Assembly (NCBI RefSeq): GCF_003991565.1
Contig: NZ_CP032819.1
Coordinates: 4,526,001 to 4,590,000, forward strand
Source: Butyricimonas faecalis
GTDB lineage: Bacteria; Bacteroidota; Bacteroidia; Bacteroidales; Marinifilaceae
Direction: 5' to 3'
Length of the DNA: 64,000 bases
The position numbers and the translations under genes are program-made. The stretch's first letter is position 1; each line of letters opens with the position of its first letter. Of the stretch, positions 53,562 to 62,324 are shown in pieces. Under the pieces are notes generated by a model, which was not told the DNA's origin, made no database searches, and saw nothing but the letters and a program-made list of their open reading frames with translations.

Positions 53562-56500
53562 ATGGAGCTTAAAATATACAACCAGCAAGGGGTGTTCAAG
53601 ACTGCGGTATCGCCGTCAGACTCCGACCGCCACGTAAAGGAAGTGATGAATGACAATATCCTGAATTTGTCGTTTACCCTTTACGAGTACGTGGAACTGG
53701 GCGTGAATGATTACGTGGATTTTGAGGGTGAACGCTTCACGCTGCTGGAGGATTACAAGCCGGAGCAGAAATCCACCGTTGAGTATGCCTACAGCTGCAA
53801 GTTCTACGGTATAGAGAGTGAGCTTAAAAAGGCCAAAGTCCTCAAGATGGTGGACGGTGACGATGAGCTTTCCTTTTCCTATGATGCCACGGCTGCCGAA
53901 CACCTGCAGCTGATATGTGACAATATAAACCGTATCAAGGGGACGAAAAATTGGGTTATCGGCGAGGTGGTGTCCTCCGCTAATGTAAACATAGAGTATG
54001 ATAAGATATTTTGTTTCGATGCCCTTTCGGAAATAGCCAAGAATTTCAATACCGAATGGTGGATCGAGGGAACCACTATCAATCTGAGCCGTTGTGAACA
54101 CGGCACTCCCGTATCTTTGGGGTACGGAAAGGGGCTGCTCAGGCTTTCCCGTGTGGAGAATGATACGGTTCCTTTCTTTACCCGGTTGTATCCTCTTGGC
54201 AGTACCCGTAATATCGTGGCCTCTGATTACGGCCACCGCCGCCTGCAGCTTCCGGGTGGTGTCCGTTACGTGGAAAGGAATATCCATCTCGGAATCGTGG
54301 AGCAGGCGGAGGAGGAGGCCTTTGCGTACATATTCCCGAAACGAATCGGTACTGTTACCTGTGTCAGGACGGAAGAGGCCACAGGTGAGGACGGCAATGC
54401 GTTCACTATATATTATTTTACTGATGAGGGGTTGAATTTCGATCCGAACACGTATGAGATCGAGGGGCTTGTTAAACAGGTGTCGTTTCAAGGCGGGGAG
54501 TTGAACGGGCGTGATTTTGAGGTGAATTTCAACTCCGAGACAAAGGAGTTCGAGATTATCACGCAATTCCCGTATGAGAACCAGCAGCTACCGGGCGGCC
54601 TGCTGATCCCGAAGCCGGGTGACGAGTATATCCTTTGGAACATACGGATGCCTAAAGAGTATTATCCGCTGGCGGAAAAAGAATTCGAGGAGGCCGTTCA
54701 GAAGCATATCGAGTCGATAAGCATTGATACGTCAGTCTATAAGGCTCCAACCGATTACATCTATTTGGATGAGAACCATATCGATTTGAAATTGGGGCGG
54801 CGTGTCCTTTTGGAGAATGAGATTTATTTCCCCACCGGCACTCACGAGAGCCGTGTGACCAAGATCTCCCGCCGGGTGAATAATACCACAGATATGGATA
54901 TTGAATGCACGTATGCGGTTGATTACGGGCGTATCAATCAGATCGAGAGTAATATCGTGGATATTCAGGCAGCCTATAAGGAACAGCTGAATAAGGACGT
55001 GCTGACCGTATTGAAAAGCTGGGACAGTATTGATCCCACCGAGTATAACGTCCTTTCCGCCGTCCGGACAATACGCACGATCGCAAATTCCTTGAGCAAG
55101 CTGGAAAAAGAAACGGCAGACAAATACCTCAGAAAGGACATACCCGACACGGCGAAAGAGCTTGAAACCTTTTTGAAGGGGATAAAGGTTATCGGCGAGG
55201 CTCTTGTTGAAAGCCTTACGGTAGAGAAAGACTCCACTTTCAAAGGTCTGCTTTCCTCCGAGGTCTTTACTTCGGGTTTCCCCGGCGGAACCGGATGGGC
55301 ATTGTTTTGGAAAGAGGTGCTTAATGCCGCAGGAGTAAAGGAAAAGAAAGCCGTCATGGAGCTGGACGAGATGACCGTCCGTGGGGTTATGCGAGTGTAT
55401 GAATTTGTCATCTCACAACTGATGGGTGAGAACGGAACCCGTCTGACAACTGACATGATGCGTGTCGATCACATCGATGCGGGCACAAAGACAATCTATC
55501 TCGATACGGAGAAAGGAGTCCTTTACAACCCTTTCCGTCCGGGTGATATCCTGATGGTTCAGCGTTTTTCCGTGGATGGTATCATCAAGCAGTACGAACT
55601 GCAGGTGGTCACTGCCAAAGTCGGTGATACCTCCAAAGGAGAGGAACGGCTCGATAGCATCACCTATAAGAATTTTGTAGGCGATGAGGGTAGTGTTGTT
55701 TTTCGTGACGTGCTTACCCGTGTGGACTCCGCCACCAATTCAGACCGCAAAGGGGTTATCAAACAAACCAGCGTTGAGGAGGGCAGTCCGTATCTTGATG
55801 TCCTGTACGGGATGAAAACGGATCCTGACAACGCCGTGCGTCTCCGGCTTGGACGTCTGGCCGGTATTATTACCTATTGGTGGGGGCAGCTGCAGGGATA
55901 TGGTCTGTATTCCAACAACGCCTATCTGCTGGGTGATTTCCGTCTGCGTACCGGTGAGGATGTCCGGACGAAATTCGAGATAATGGAGGGTATGCTGCAA
56001 AGTGCCATGCAGAGCGTTGTGGGCACGATGACCGAGGAGGATAACTTTTTGAAAAACGCCAGCTTTCAGGATGACATGGCTTATTGGGAGCGTGAGAGTG
56101 ATATGGCTTTATTTGATATCGGAGGGCAGCTGCTTGATTTAGGCGTGAATTTCTATTCCGAGAAAAACAAGGTGGCCGATATTGACTCTTTCGATGGCCG
56201 TTTCATGCTCCGGATCAAACGGAGTCACATTCGCCAGCTGAATGCGGATATCACCAAGCCGGAAGATGGCAGCGTCATATTTCTAACCTTGAAATATCAT
56301 TGCGCCGAGGAGGGGATCCTGACTGCCGGTTTCAGTGGATCCGCTCCCTATGTGGAGCAGGTTATTCCGGCTGGTGAGGGCTTTGATATACTGGAGATAT
56401 CAGGAGTATGGAACGGAACCGGTGATTTTCTCCTGAAATTTACCGGTGACTTGTATATCGAGCAGCTAACCCTGACCAATCATCCGTTAGAGGATTATAA

Positions 56501-57794
56501 AAAAGAGGTCAGTACCAAGTTCGAGCAGACCGCCGAGCATATTCTTGCCGTGGCCGAGGAGGTGAATAAGATAGACCATACCATCAAGACCGCCGGTTGG
56601 ATCACCACGGCAGACGGTAACAAGCTGTGGGCTACCATAACCGAGGTGGACAGTCTTGGCAATCGTGTCACCACGCACGAGAGCAGCTTTCACGTGACGG
56701 CGCAGCAGATCAATGCTATCGTGAGCCGTATCGATAAGGCGGAGGATGATTTGGGAATCATAGACCATACCATCAAGACCGCCGGTTGGATCACCACGGC
56801 AGACGGCAACAAGCTATGGGCTACCATTGACCGGGTGGATGTCCTTGGCAATCGTGTCACCACGCACGAGAGCAGCTTTCACGTGACGGCACAACAAATC
56901 AATGCCATTGTTAGCCGGGTGGATACGATAGACGGAACCATCAGCAAGGCTGGGTGGATTACTACTGCAGACGGCAATAAGTTATGGGCGAGCAAGACGC
57001 TTGAGAATGGTGATACGATTGTTTCCTATATCAACCAAGCGGCGGACTCCGTGACAATAAACGCCAAGCATATCAAGCTGGAGGGGCTTGTAACTGCGAA
57101 TGGTAACGTACAATTCACCACGGATGGAAAGATAATCGCCAAGAACGGCGAGTTCAGCGGAACGGTTGTCGGTGTGTCGGGTTCCTTCAAATCCTTAAAC
57201 TGCGTGAATAATAGCGGGGATATTGTCGGAGGCATCTCCTTTGGCAGTGATGGAAAGATGTGGTTTAACGGTGACCTGTATCATCAGGGCTATGACTATG
57301 ACAAAAAACGTTCTTTCCGTTTCTATACCTCCGATGTTTGGTGTCGTGGTAATTTCGGGGCAAGGCAACGCAATACACTGGTGGTATATGGCAGTTATGG
57401 TTACTATTACGTAAATGGTTTGGATACGGAAACCGGTAAGGTATATGTCTCCCTACCCTCGGCCACGTCATCCAATAACGAGACCTATTATACCATTCCG
57501 TTATACGGAACCACCGGGGATGCTTCCGGTTTCCCTGTTGACTTGGTGATCATAAAGGTTTCAGGGACGTACCGGTATTTATTGAGCGGGATGAAAAGCC
57601 AGCGGGTAACGGTCATGAATGCGAATAATCAAAATAGTGAAATTTATATCTACTCGAATGGCAATAAGGTAAAATGGCCGGGCGGTACTATCGCTGATTG
57701 TAGGAATATAGCGGATTTCATGAGTCCTTCACCGGCTTCTAACTTATTAGGCAGAGGATGGATAGTGGGCGCAATGAATGATAATAACTGGTAA
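53562..57794 (+). CDS. Large tail-tip/fibre protein (prophage-tail type) with internal repeats
   Basis: 1410 residues. The N-terminal ~400 residues are of the Prophage_tail (Tal/gp27 hub-like) type: FEGERFTLLEDYKPEQKSTV, then SLGYGKGLLRLSRVEND. A coiled middle section and a beta-rich region follow. About 1003-1150 contains two and a half repeats with GWITTADGNKLWA and SSFHVTAQQINAIVSR. The C-terminus is a GxxxxSFKSL-type fibre region. No peptidase residues are obvious. It probably forms the baseplate hub and the shaft of the tail tip. Confidence 0.75.
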   Translation: MELKIYNQQGVFKTAVSPSDSDRHVKEVMNDNILNLSFTLYEYVELGVNDYVDFEGERFTLLEDYKPEQKSTVEYAYSCKFYGIESELKKAKVLKMVDGDDELSFSYDATAAEHLQLICDNINRIKGTKNWVIGEVVSSANVNIEYDKIFCFDALSEIAKNFNTEWWIEGTTINLSRCEHGTPVSLGYGKGLLRLSRVENDTVPFFTRLYPLGSTRNIVASDYGHRRLQLPGGVRYVERNIHLGIVEQAEEEAFAYIFPKRIGTVTCVRTEEATGEDGNAFTIYYFTDEGLNFDPNTYEIEGLVKQVSFQGGELNGRDFEVNFNSETKEFEIITQFPYENQQLPGGLLIPKPGDEYILWNIRMPKEYYPLAEKEFEEAVQKHIESISIDTSVYKAPTDYIYLDENHIDLKLGRRVLLENEIYFPTGTHESRVTKISRRVNNTTDMDIECTYAVDYGRINQIESNIVDIQAAYKEQLNKDVLTVLKSWDSIDPTEYNVLSAVRTIRTIANSLSKLEKETADKYLRKDIPDTAKELETFLKGIKVIGEALVESLTVEKDSTFKGLLSSEVFTSGFPGGTGWALFWKEVLNAAGVKEKKAVMELDEMTVRGVMRVYEFVISQLMGENGTRLTTDMMRVDHIDAGTKTIYLDTEKGVLYNPFRPGDILMVQRFSVDGIIKQYELQVVTAKVGDTSKGEERLDSITYKNFVGDEGSVVFRDVLTRVDSATNSDRKGVIKQTSVEEGSPYLDVLYGMKTDPDNAVRLRLGRLAGIITYWWGQLQGYGLYSNNAYLLGDFRLRTGEDVRTKFEIMEGMLQSAMQSVVGTMTEEDNFLKNASFQDDMAYWERESDMALFDIGGQLLDLGVNFYSEKNKVADIDSFDGRFMLRIKRSHIRQLNADITKPEDGSVIFLTLKYHCAEEGILTAGFSGSAPYVEQVIPAGEGFDILEISGVWNGTGDFLLKFTGDLYIEQLTLTNHPLEDYKKEVSTKFEQTAEHILAVAEEVNKIDHTIKTAGWITTADGNKLWATITEVDSLGNRVTTHESSFHVTAQQINAIVSRIDKAEDDLGIIDHTIKTAGWITTADGNKLWATIDRVDVLGNRVTTHESSFHVTAQQINAIVSRVDTIDGTISKAGWITTADGNKLWASKTLENGDTIVSYINQAADSVTINAKHIKLEGLVTANGNVQFTTDGKIIAKNGEFSGTVVGVSGSFKSLNCVNNSGDIVGGISFGSDGKMWFNGDLYHQGYDYDKKRSFRFYTSDVWCRGNFGARQRNTLVVYGSYGYYYVNGLDTETGKVYVSLPSATSSNNETYYTIPLYGTTGDASGFPVDLVIIKVSGTYRYLLSGMKSQRVTVMNANNQNSEIYIYSNGNKVKWPGGTIADCRNIADFMSPSPASNLLGRGWIVGAMNDNNW
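56571..57000 (+). repeat. Tandem repeats inside the tail-tip gene
   Basis: Repeat 1 starts at 56571, repeat 2 at 56760 (period 189 bp, 63 codons), and a shortened third at 56928. The first two are nearly identical at DNA level, which implies recent expansion or gene conversion. Confidence 0.85.
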
Positions 57795-57813
57795 TAATAA
57801 AAAGGAGGTATTT

Positions 57814-58134
57814 ATGAAAGTGAATTTGAATGTTCCCTTTATGAATTATAAGGGGTTGGTGATCACGAAAAAGGTAGAGGGTACGGATGTGGAACAGGAG
57901 CAGCTGATGAAAGATGTCATTGCTCCGATCCTATTCAGTGGGGAGTGGAGAGATGAGAGGGTGAATGCTTTGAGTGGTGATGAAAAAATCCGTGCTTATA
58001 GCTTGAGCCTTAAGATCTATCAATCCACCGGAGATATCGAAATCTCAGCGGAGGAGGCTCTAATGATAAAAGAAGCCGCATTGGTTTTGAGCCCCGGCGG
58101 TTACGCACAAATTGTCAAATTGATAGACGGATAA
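57814..58134 (+). CDS. Hypothetical tail-region protein
   Basis: 106 residues from ATG 57814, preceded by a perfect AAAGGAGG ribosome site, rare in this genome and decisive for the start. The pattern resembles small proteins next to tail fibres (SGDEKIRAYSLSLKIY). The function is unknown. Confidence 0.6.
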   Translation: MKVNLNVPFMNYKGLVITKKVEGTDVEQEQLMKDVIAPILFSGEWRDERVNALSGDEKIRAYSLSLKIYQSTGDIEISAEEALMIKEAALVLSPGGYAQIVKLIDG

Positions 58135-58137
58135 GTT

Positions 58138-59037
58138 ATGGTACTGACAGAAGCTCAATTGCAGGAAATCGCTAAACGTGTGCGTGCGATCATCCGAGCC
58201 GAATCCAAAGGCGTGGGTGATCTACCGGTGGCCACCTCGTTGGATGGGCTTCTCTCGCTTCCGGCCTTGCGCTTTAACGGTGGCGTGCCGGAAGTAGTAG
58301 AGGCTCCTATCTCCAAATTGCAGGACGTGGCATTGGATGCGGTCAGTGGGGCAACGAAAGCCGCCAATGAAGCCGCAGTAAAAGCCAACACGTCTGCAGG
58401 TAATGCAGATAAGGCAACCACAGCGGCCAATAATGCTGCCAAAAGTGCCAATGATGCCGCCGGTACTGCCGGAGCAGCTACCGAAGCGGCAAAGAAAGCC
58501 ACGGATGCGGCCAACGGAGCCGCCTCCAATGCCACGAATGCCGCCACGAAAGCGTCCTCCGCAGCTGATACGGCGAATAAGGAGGCCAGCTCTGTAAATG
58601 CGGCCAAATCGGAAGCTCTTGCCGCTGCCGCCCGTGCGAGCAGTACGGCCACCACAGCAGAGGCCGAAATCGAGAAGATGAAGCAGCTGCAGGAATCCAT
58701 ATCGGGTGCAGCTTCATTGGCTCCCACGAGGATGGAACTGACCTACACGAAACGCATCACCCAGCGTAATCCTTACGTTCAGCGTATCGTGGCCAAGATG
58801 TTCCCCTCGTACTCCCTGCAGAATGTTTTGTTCTTGGGTGATGACGTGGCCGTGAGCGTGGATCCTGCCGGTATTGTAACCCCGTTGAAGATCGGAACGA
58901 GCCGGATCCACGTGATCCCGACACAGGCCACCCACTTGTACAAGACCATAAACGTGACGGTTCAGGCTCCGTCCGTCCGCCTTACCGGAGGCGGTAAAAT
59001 CCGGGTTGACAGTAAAGGCAGAATACGTTTAACTTAA
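58138..59037 (+). CDS. Tail fibre/collar protein with alanine-rich shaft
   Basis: 299 residues. The N-terminal ~60 residues attach to the preceding tail proteins. About 65-185 is an Ala/Asn/Lys/Thr repeat region, likely a trimeric coiled coil. The C-terminus is a Big-like beta domain (DDVAVSVDPAGIVTPLKIGT), then a glycine-rich GGGKIRVDSKGRIRLT end. It lies immediately before the DGR target gene. Confidence 0.62.
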   Translation: MVLTEAQLQEIAKRVRAIIRAESKGVGDLPVATSLDGLLSLPALRFNGGVPEVVEAPISKLQDVALDAVSGATKAANEAAVKANTSAGNADKATTAANNAAKSANDAAGTAGAATEAAKKATDAANGAASNATNAATKASSAADTANKEASSVNAAKSEALAAAARASSTATTAEAEIEKMKQLQESISGAASLAPTRMELTYTKRITQRNPYVQRIVAKMFPSYSLQNVLFLGDDVAVSVDPAGIVTPLKIGTSRIHVIPTQATHLYKTINVTVQAPSVRLTGGGKIRVDSKGRIRLT

Positions 59038-59050
59038 AAACTTGATAAAT

Positions 59051-60190
59051 ATGACAAGCGATCAGGAAACCCGTGTGTTAGCGATGCTTTCGGCTTTTGA
59101 AGCCGGAAAGAAGATCAGCGAACTCGATACTGCCTCCGGCAGCGTGAGCGATATGCGCATCGAGGTGCTGGACACGGACGGAGAGTCCAAAGTTATGAAT
59201 TTGTCCGAGGCGGTTACCACCGCCGCAAACGCCGTTTGTGGACGTTATTGGAATGAATCGAATTCCACGTACCGGGCTGCCGGTTATCACGGCAGCCTCG
59301 ATATGCTCCGCAAGCTGCCAGAGCTGTTGGGACTTGGTTGTTACCTCGTTCAGGATGACCGTACCCGGCGCAAGCTGGATCCCACGAACCACTACCGTTT
59401 CGAGGACGGCACACCGGCGAAGCTGGACGGCACGATGGGACAGTATATGTGGTGTTGGAATATTGGTTTTTATTTTGCCGAGTGGAAAGTGGGTAATTTG
59501 AAATATTATGCCGTTTCCCTTTCTCCCATCAAAGGCAAACAGTGCGTGTATATTCCCGCCGGTGGCCTTTCCGCCCTCGGTGGTGGCGTGCTGGACAGGA
59601 CGAACAATATCCTTTGTTCGGTTGTGAGTGATGCCGCCCAATATCGTGGTGGAAACAATGATGCAAGCCGGGACGGGACTTACCGCACGCAGTTGGGGAT
59701 GGTTGCAACCAATATGCAGTACCGTAATTTTTCAACTTATGCCCGCAAGCGTGGCGAGGGTTGGGATGCCAACTGGTACGTGGCTCAGGCGGTGGTTGAA
59801 ATTCTTTTCATGATCATATTCGGAACCCGCAATATGCAGGAGGCCGTGATTGCTGAAAAGGATAGCAACGGTCTGTATCAGGGTGGCCTCGGAGCCGGAA
59901 CCACTAATATGCCGAATTGGGATCAGTGGGGTTATTACCCGGTTGTTCCGACCTCTGCGGGTATTGAGTTGGGTGACGGTTGCGGTGAAACCACGTTCAA
60001 CGTGCTAAAGGAGGACGGCTCGCTGCATTATGCGGCAAAGGTTCCGGTGTTCTTTGGCCTGAAACATCCTTTCGGCCATATATGGAAAATTGTCCGGGGG
60101 CTTATCGATAACGTGGGTGATGAGAAATCCGAGGTTTATGTTGCCCCGTCCCTTTATGCCGGTTATGATGACAATTCGATTTCGGTCTAA
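59051..60190 (+). CDS. DGR target (receptor-binding tail protein), main part
   Basis: 379 residues from ATG 59051 (an upstream TTG at 59042 is unlikely). The C-terminal half shows the FGE-sulfatase/C-type-lectin-like arrangement of Bacteroides DGR targets: EGWDANWYVAQAVVEILFMI, FGTRNMQEAV, WDQWGYYPV and FFGLKHPFGHIWK. In homologous proteins this core continues into a variable tip. Here the frame stops at 60188 after YDDNSISV, while the matching continuation GLIKVCEVPRTGGYIKQK is in the -1 frame (60184 onward). Confidence 0.75.
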   Translation: MTSDQETRVLAMLSAFEAGKKISELDTASGSVSDMRIEVLDTDGESKVMNLSEAVTTAANAVCGRYWNESNSTYRAAGYHGSLDMLRKLPELLGLGCYLVQDDRTRRKLDPTNHYRFEDGTPAKLDGTMGQYMWCWNIGFYFAEWKVGNLKYYAVSLSPIKGKQCVYIPAGGLSALGGGVLDRTNNILCSVVSDAAQYRGGNNDASRDGTYRTQLGMVATNMQYRNFSTYARKRGEGWDANWYVAQAVVEILFMIIFGTRNMQEAVIAEKDSNGLYQGGLGAGTTNMPNWDQWGYYPVVPTSAGIELGDGCGETTFNVLKEDGSLHYAAKVPVFFGLKHPFGHIWKIVRGLIDNVGDEKSEVYVAPSLYAGYDDNSISV

Positions 60191-60486
60191 TCAAGGTTTG
60201 CGAGGTTCCGAGAACCGGCGGTTATATCAAACAGAAAAGTTACTACTTGCTTTGCGCCATGCCGACCGAAATCGGAGCGACCGCCTCGACTTATTTCTGT
60301 GACTATTTTTGGGAGAATTCAGCATCATCCAAAGGGCTTCGTGTCCGCCTCTCCGGTGCTAACGCTTACAATGGCACGATTGCAGGGGCGTTTGCTGCGG
60401 CTACGAACGATGCGGCCTCGACTTCGCATGCGACTGTGTCCGCTCCCCTCTGCTTTTTCGATGCGGATCCGGTGATGTCGGCCTAA
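60172..60486 (+). pseudogene. DGR target, C-terminal tip carrying the VR, out of frame
   Basis: Open in the -1 frame from 60172 to the stop at 60486. It reads GLIKVCEVPRTGGYIKQK, STYFCDYFWENS, then the VR-encoded GLRVRLSGANAYNGTIAGAF and a tail ending DADPVMSA. No start codon with a ribosome site precedes it (TTG 60247, ATG 60265), and such peptides would be too short to fold alone. A single missing base near 60184 explains both frames; a sequence error, a true mutation or a non-canonical shift are all possible. Confidence 0.72.
60335..60456 (+). repeat. Variable repeat (VR) of the DGR
   Basis: 122 bp, aligned without gaps to the TR at a fixed offset of 358. It differs at 12 positions, all A in the TR: two A to T, five A to G, five A to C. 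Nine codons change their amino acid and two changes are silent. Identity ends at CTTT (60453-60456); the GC-rich GTGTCCGCTCCCCT just inside is the likely initiation region for mutagenic homing. Confidence 0.93.
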
Positions 60487-60568
60487 AACGAAAACGGAAA
60501 GAGGAAAAGAACGTTCTTTGAAATTTTGTATTGAGAGTTTTTGGAAAGCTGTTCGGCGGGTTTCGGAA

Positions 60569-60595
60569 CTCGCCGTTAGGCGAGTCGATTTTTGT
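60569..60595 (+). terminator. Intrinsic terminator between VR and TR
   Basis: CTCGCC-GTTA-GGCGAG (60569-60584) followed by TCGATTTTT. It separates target transcription from the TR/RT unit. A 14-bp palindrome AAAGAACGTTCTTT (60506-60519) lies 50 bp past the VR and could be the cruciform that helps homing in other DGRs. Nothing coding lies in 60487-60692. Confidence 0.78.
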
Positions 60596-60610
60596 GATTT
60601 TTTTGCCGGT

Positions 60611-60643
60611 TTTGGGAAAATGTAGTTAAAAGGCTTATCTTTG
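60611..60643 (+). promoter_or_regulatory. Dedicated promoter of the DGR TR-RT transcript
   Basis: TTTG (60611-60614), 21 nt, then TATCTTTG (60636-60643), an exact Bacteroides promoter. Start point near 60650, 43 nt before the TR. Right there GTTAAAC-CAA-GTTTAAC (60648-60664) could form a 5' hairpin of the template RNA. Confidence 0.72.
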
Positions 60644-60692
60644 CATCGTTAAACCAAGTTTAACAGGTTGTTTTTACCCTTAGTGTGACGCA

Positions 60693-60814
60693 GGCTTCGT
60701 GTCCGCCTCTCCGGTGCTAACGCTAACAATGGCACGAATGCAGGGGCGTTTGCTACGAATACGAACAATGCAGCCTCGAATTCGAATGCGAATGTGTCCG
60801 CTCCCCTATACTTT
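60693..60814 (+). repeat. Template repeat (TR) of the DGR
   Basis: 122 bp, 27 adenines, mostly in AAC/AAT codons relative to the VR reading frame, so mutagenesis samples many residues but makes no stop codons from AAY. Located 154 nt upstream of the RT start, in the usual DGR order. Confidence 0.93.
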
Positions 60815-60967
60815 GCAGTTAGGAAACGGTTAGATGGGGTGAAAGACCTTGCCACTTGGCAAAAGATGACGAACGCTCAAAAGGACGCTGGTAGGCCGGT
60901 AACGGTTCGAACGCTTCCGAGTAAGGCAAAGCAGACACTCAGACACTCAGAACCGCAGAAACAGACC

Positions 60968-62311
60968 ATGAAAAGGTATGGAAATTTGTTTGAACGAGTT
61001 GTCGAATATGGCAATCTCGAACAGGCGTTTCACAACGCCGCCCGTCACAAAACTCGCCGAAGCGAAGTAATAGAGTACGGCTCCCATTTGGAGGCGAACC
61101 TATTACAGCTCCAGCGTGAACTTATCACCGGTACTTACCGCACCTCCGAATATAAGACTTTCATCATTTACGAACCCAAAGAGCGGAAGATCTTTAAACT
61201 GCCGTTCCGGGATCGTGTCGTTCATTGGGCGATAATGCAGGTTATTGAACCGATATGGCTCTCTAATTTCACCCATGATACATTCTCTTGCATACGTGGG
61301 CGTGGTATTCACCCTCTTTTATACAAGCTCCGCCGTGATTTGAAAGCGGATCCGGAGGGAACCCGGTACTGCCTGAAAATCGATGTGCGCAAATTCTATC
61401 CGAGTATAGACCACGAGATCATGAAACAGGTAATCCGCCGAAAGCTGAAAGATGCCCGGCTGCTTGCTTTGCTTGACGGTATCGTGGACTCGGCAGAGAA
61501 CGGAGTGCCTATCGGGAATTATTTATCCCAATTCTTTGCCAACCTTTATTTATCCGAACTGGATCATATCATGAAAGAAGAAATGGGCATCCGGTACTAT
61601 TACCGCTTTGCCGATGATATTGTCCTGCTGGATGGAAACAAGGAGAAGCTCCACGGAACCCTCGTGTTTATCAACCACTACCTGAATAATGAACGTGCTT
61701 TGAGTATAAAGCCGAATTATCAGGTTTTCCCGGTAGAGAGCAGGGGTATTAATTACGTGGGATACGTGACGTTTCATGATTATTGCCTCGCCCGTAAGCA
61801 GAACAAGAAAAACCTCTGCCGTGAGGTGGCAAAATTACGCAAACGTGGGCTGAGTGATGAGGAGATCCGAATACAGGCATCCAGCCGGTTGGGGTTCATG
61901 CAGCATTGCAATAGCATTTATTTATTAAAAACTCTCAATATGAAAACATTCAGTGAAGTAACAAACAGCGGTAGTAATCTCACGGGAGATAAATACCACA
62001 TTGATGACATTTTGAACAGGGAAATCCACCTGAAAGGTTTCGAGGTAAAAGAATCCAAGTATAAGGGTGAATGCCTGATCATTCAGTATGATATCTACGA
62101 GCAGGTAAAGGATAAAACCGGAGTTTTGCTCACTAACGAGGACGGCACTCCGAAAATGGATTGGGTGGAACATATCTCCTTTACCGGTTCGGAGGCTCTT
62201 ATAAAACAGTTAAAGGATGTAGTATTGGATGAACCCTGTTCGGCAAAGATTATTAAACAACCAATCGGTGACCGGGGTAAATGCTTTTATAAGATAACCG
62301 ATCCCGATTAA
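60968..62311 (+). CDS. DGR reverse transcriptase with extra C-terminal domain
   Basis: 447 residues from ATG 60968; the open frame reads back through the TR, which is noncoding. RT motifs: KIDVRKFYPSID (D139), IGNYLSQFFANLY (182-194, the DGR-type IGxxxSQ in place of QGxxxSP) and YRFADDIVLL (D216, D217). Thumb up to ~320. Residues 325-447 form an added domain: HIDDILNREIHLKGFEV, GECLIIQYDI and ISFTGSEALIKQL, similar in pattern to OB-fold phage single-stranded-DNA-binding proteins (inference). No separate Avd gene is visible, so this domain may substitute for it. Confidence 0.9.
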   Translation: MKRYGNLFERVVEYGNLEQAFHNAARHKTRRSEVIEYGSHLEANLLQLQRELITGTYRTSEYKTFIIYEPKERKIFKLPFRDRVVHWAIMQVIEPIWLSNFTHDTFSCIRGRGIHPLLYKLRRDLKADPEGTRYCLKIDVRKFYPSIDHEIMKQVIRRKLKDARLLALLDGIVDSAENGVPIGNYLSQFFANLYLSELDHIMKEEMGIRYYYRFADDIVLLDGNKEKLHGTLVFINHYLNNERALSIKPNYQVFPVESRGINYVGYVTFHDYCLARKQNKKNLCREVAKLRKRGLSDEEIRIQASSRLGFMQHCNSIYLLKTLNMKTFSEVTNSGSNLTGDKYHIDDILNREIHLKGFEVKESKYKGECLIIQYDIYEQVKDKTGVLLTNEDGTPKMDWVEHISFTGSEALIKQLKDVVLDEPCSAKIIKQPIGDRGKCFYKITDPD

Positions 62312-62324
62312 AATATCGGTGATT

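Noticed and set aside
58155..58727. 190-codon minus-strand frame opposite the alanine-rich fibre gene
   Set aside because: It is a shadow of the GC-rich Ala codons on the plus strand and has no family pattern.
60794..60967. Extra 58 codons upstream of the RT start
   Set aside because: They begin within the TR and have no protein-like pattern; ATG 60968 begins the conserved RT sequence.
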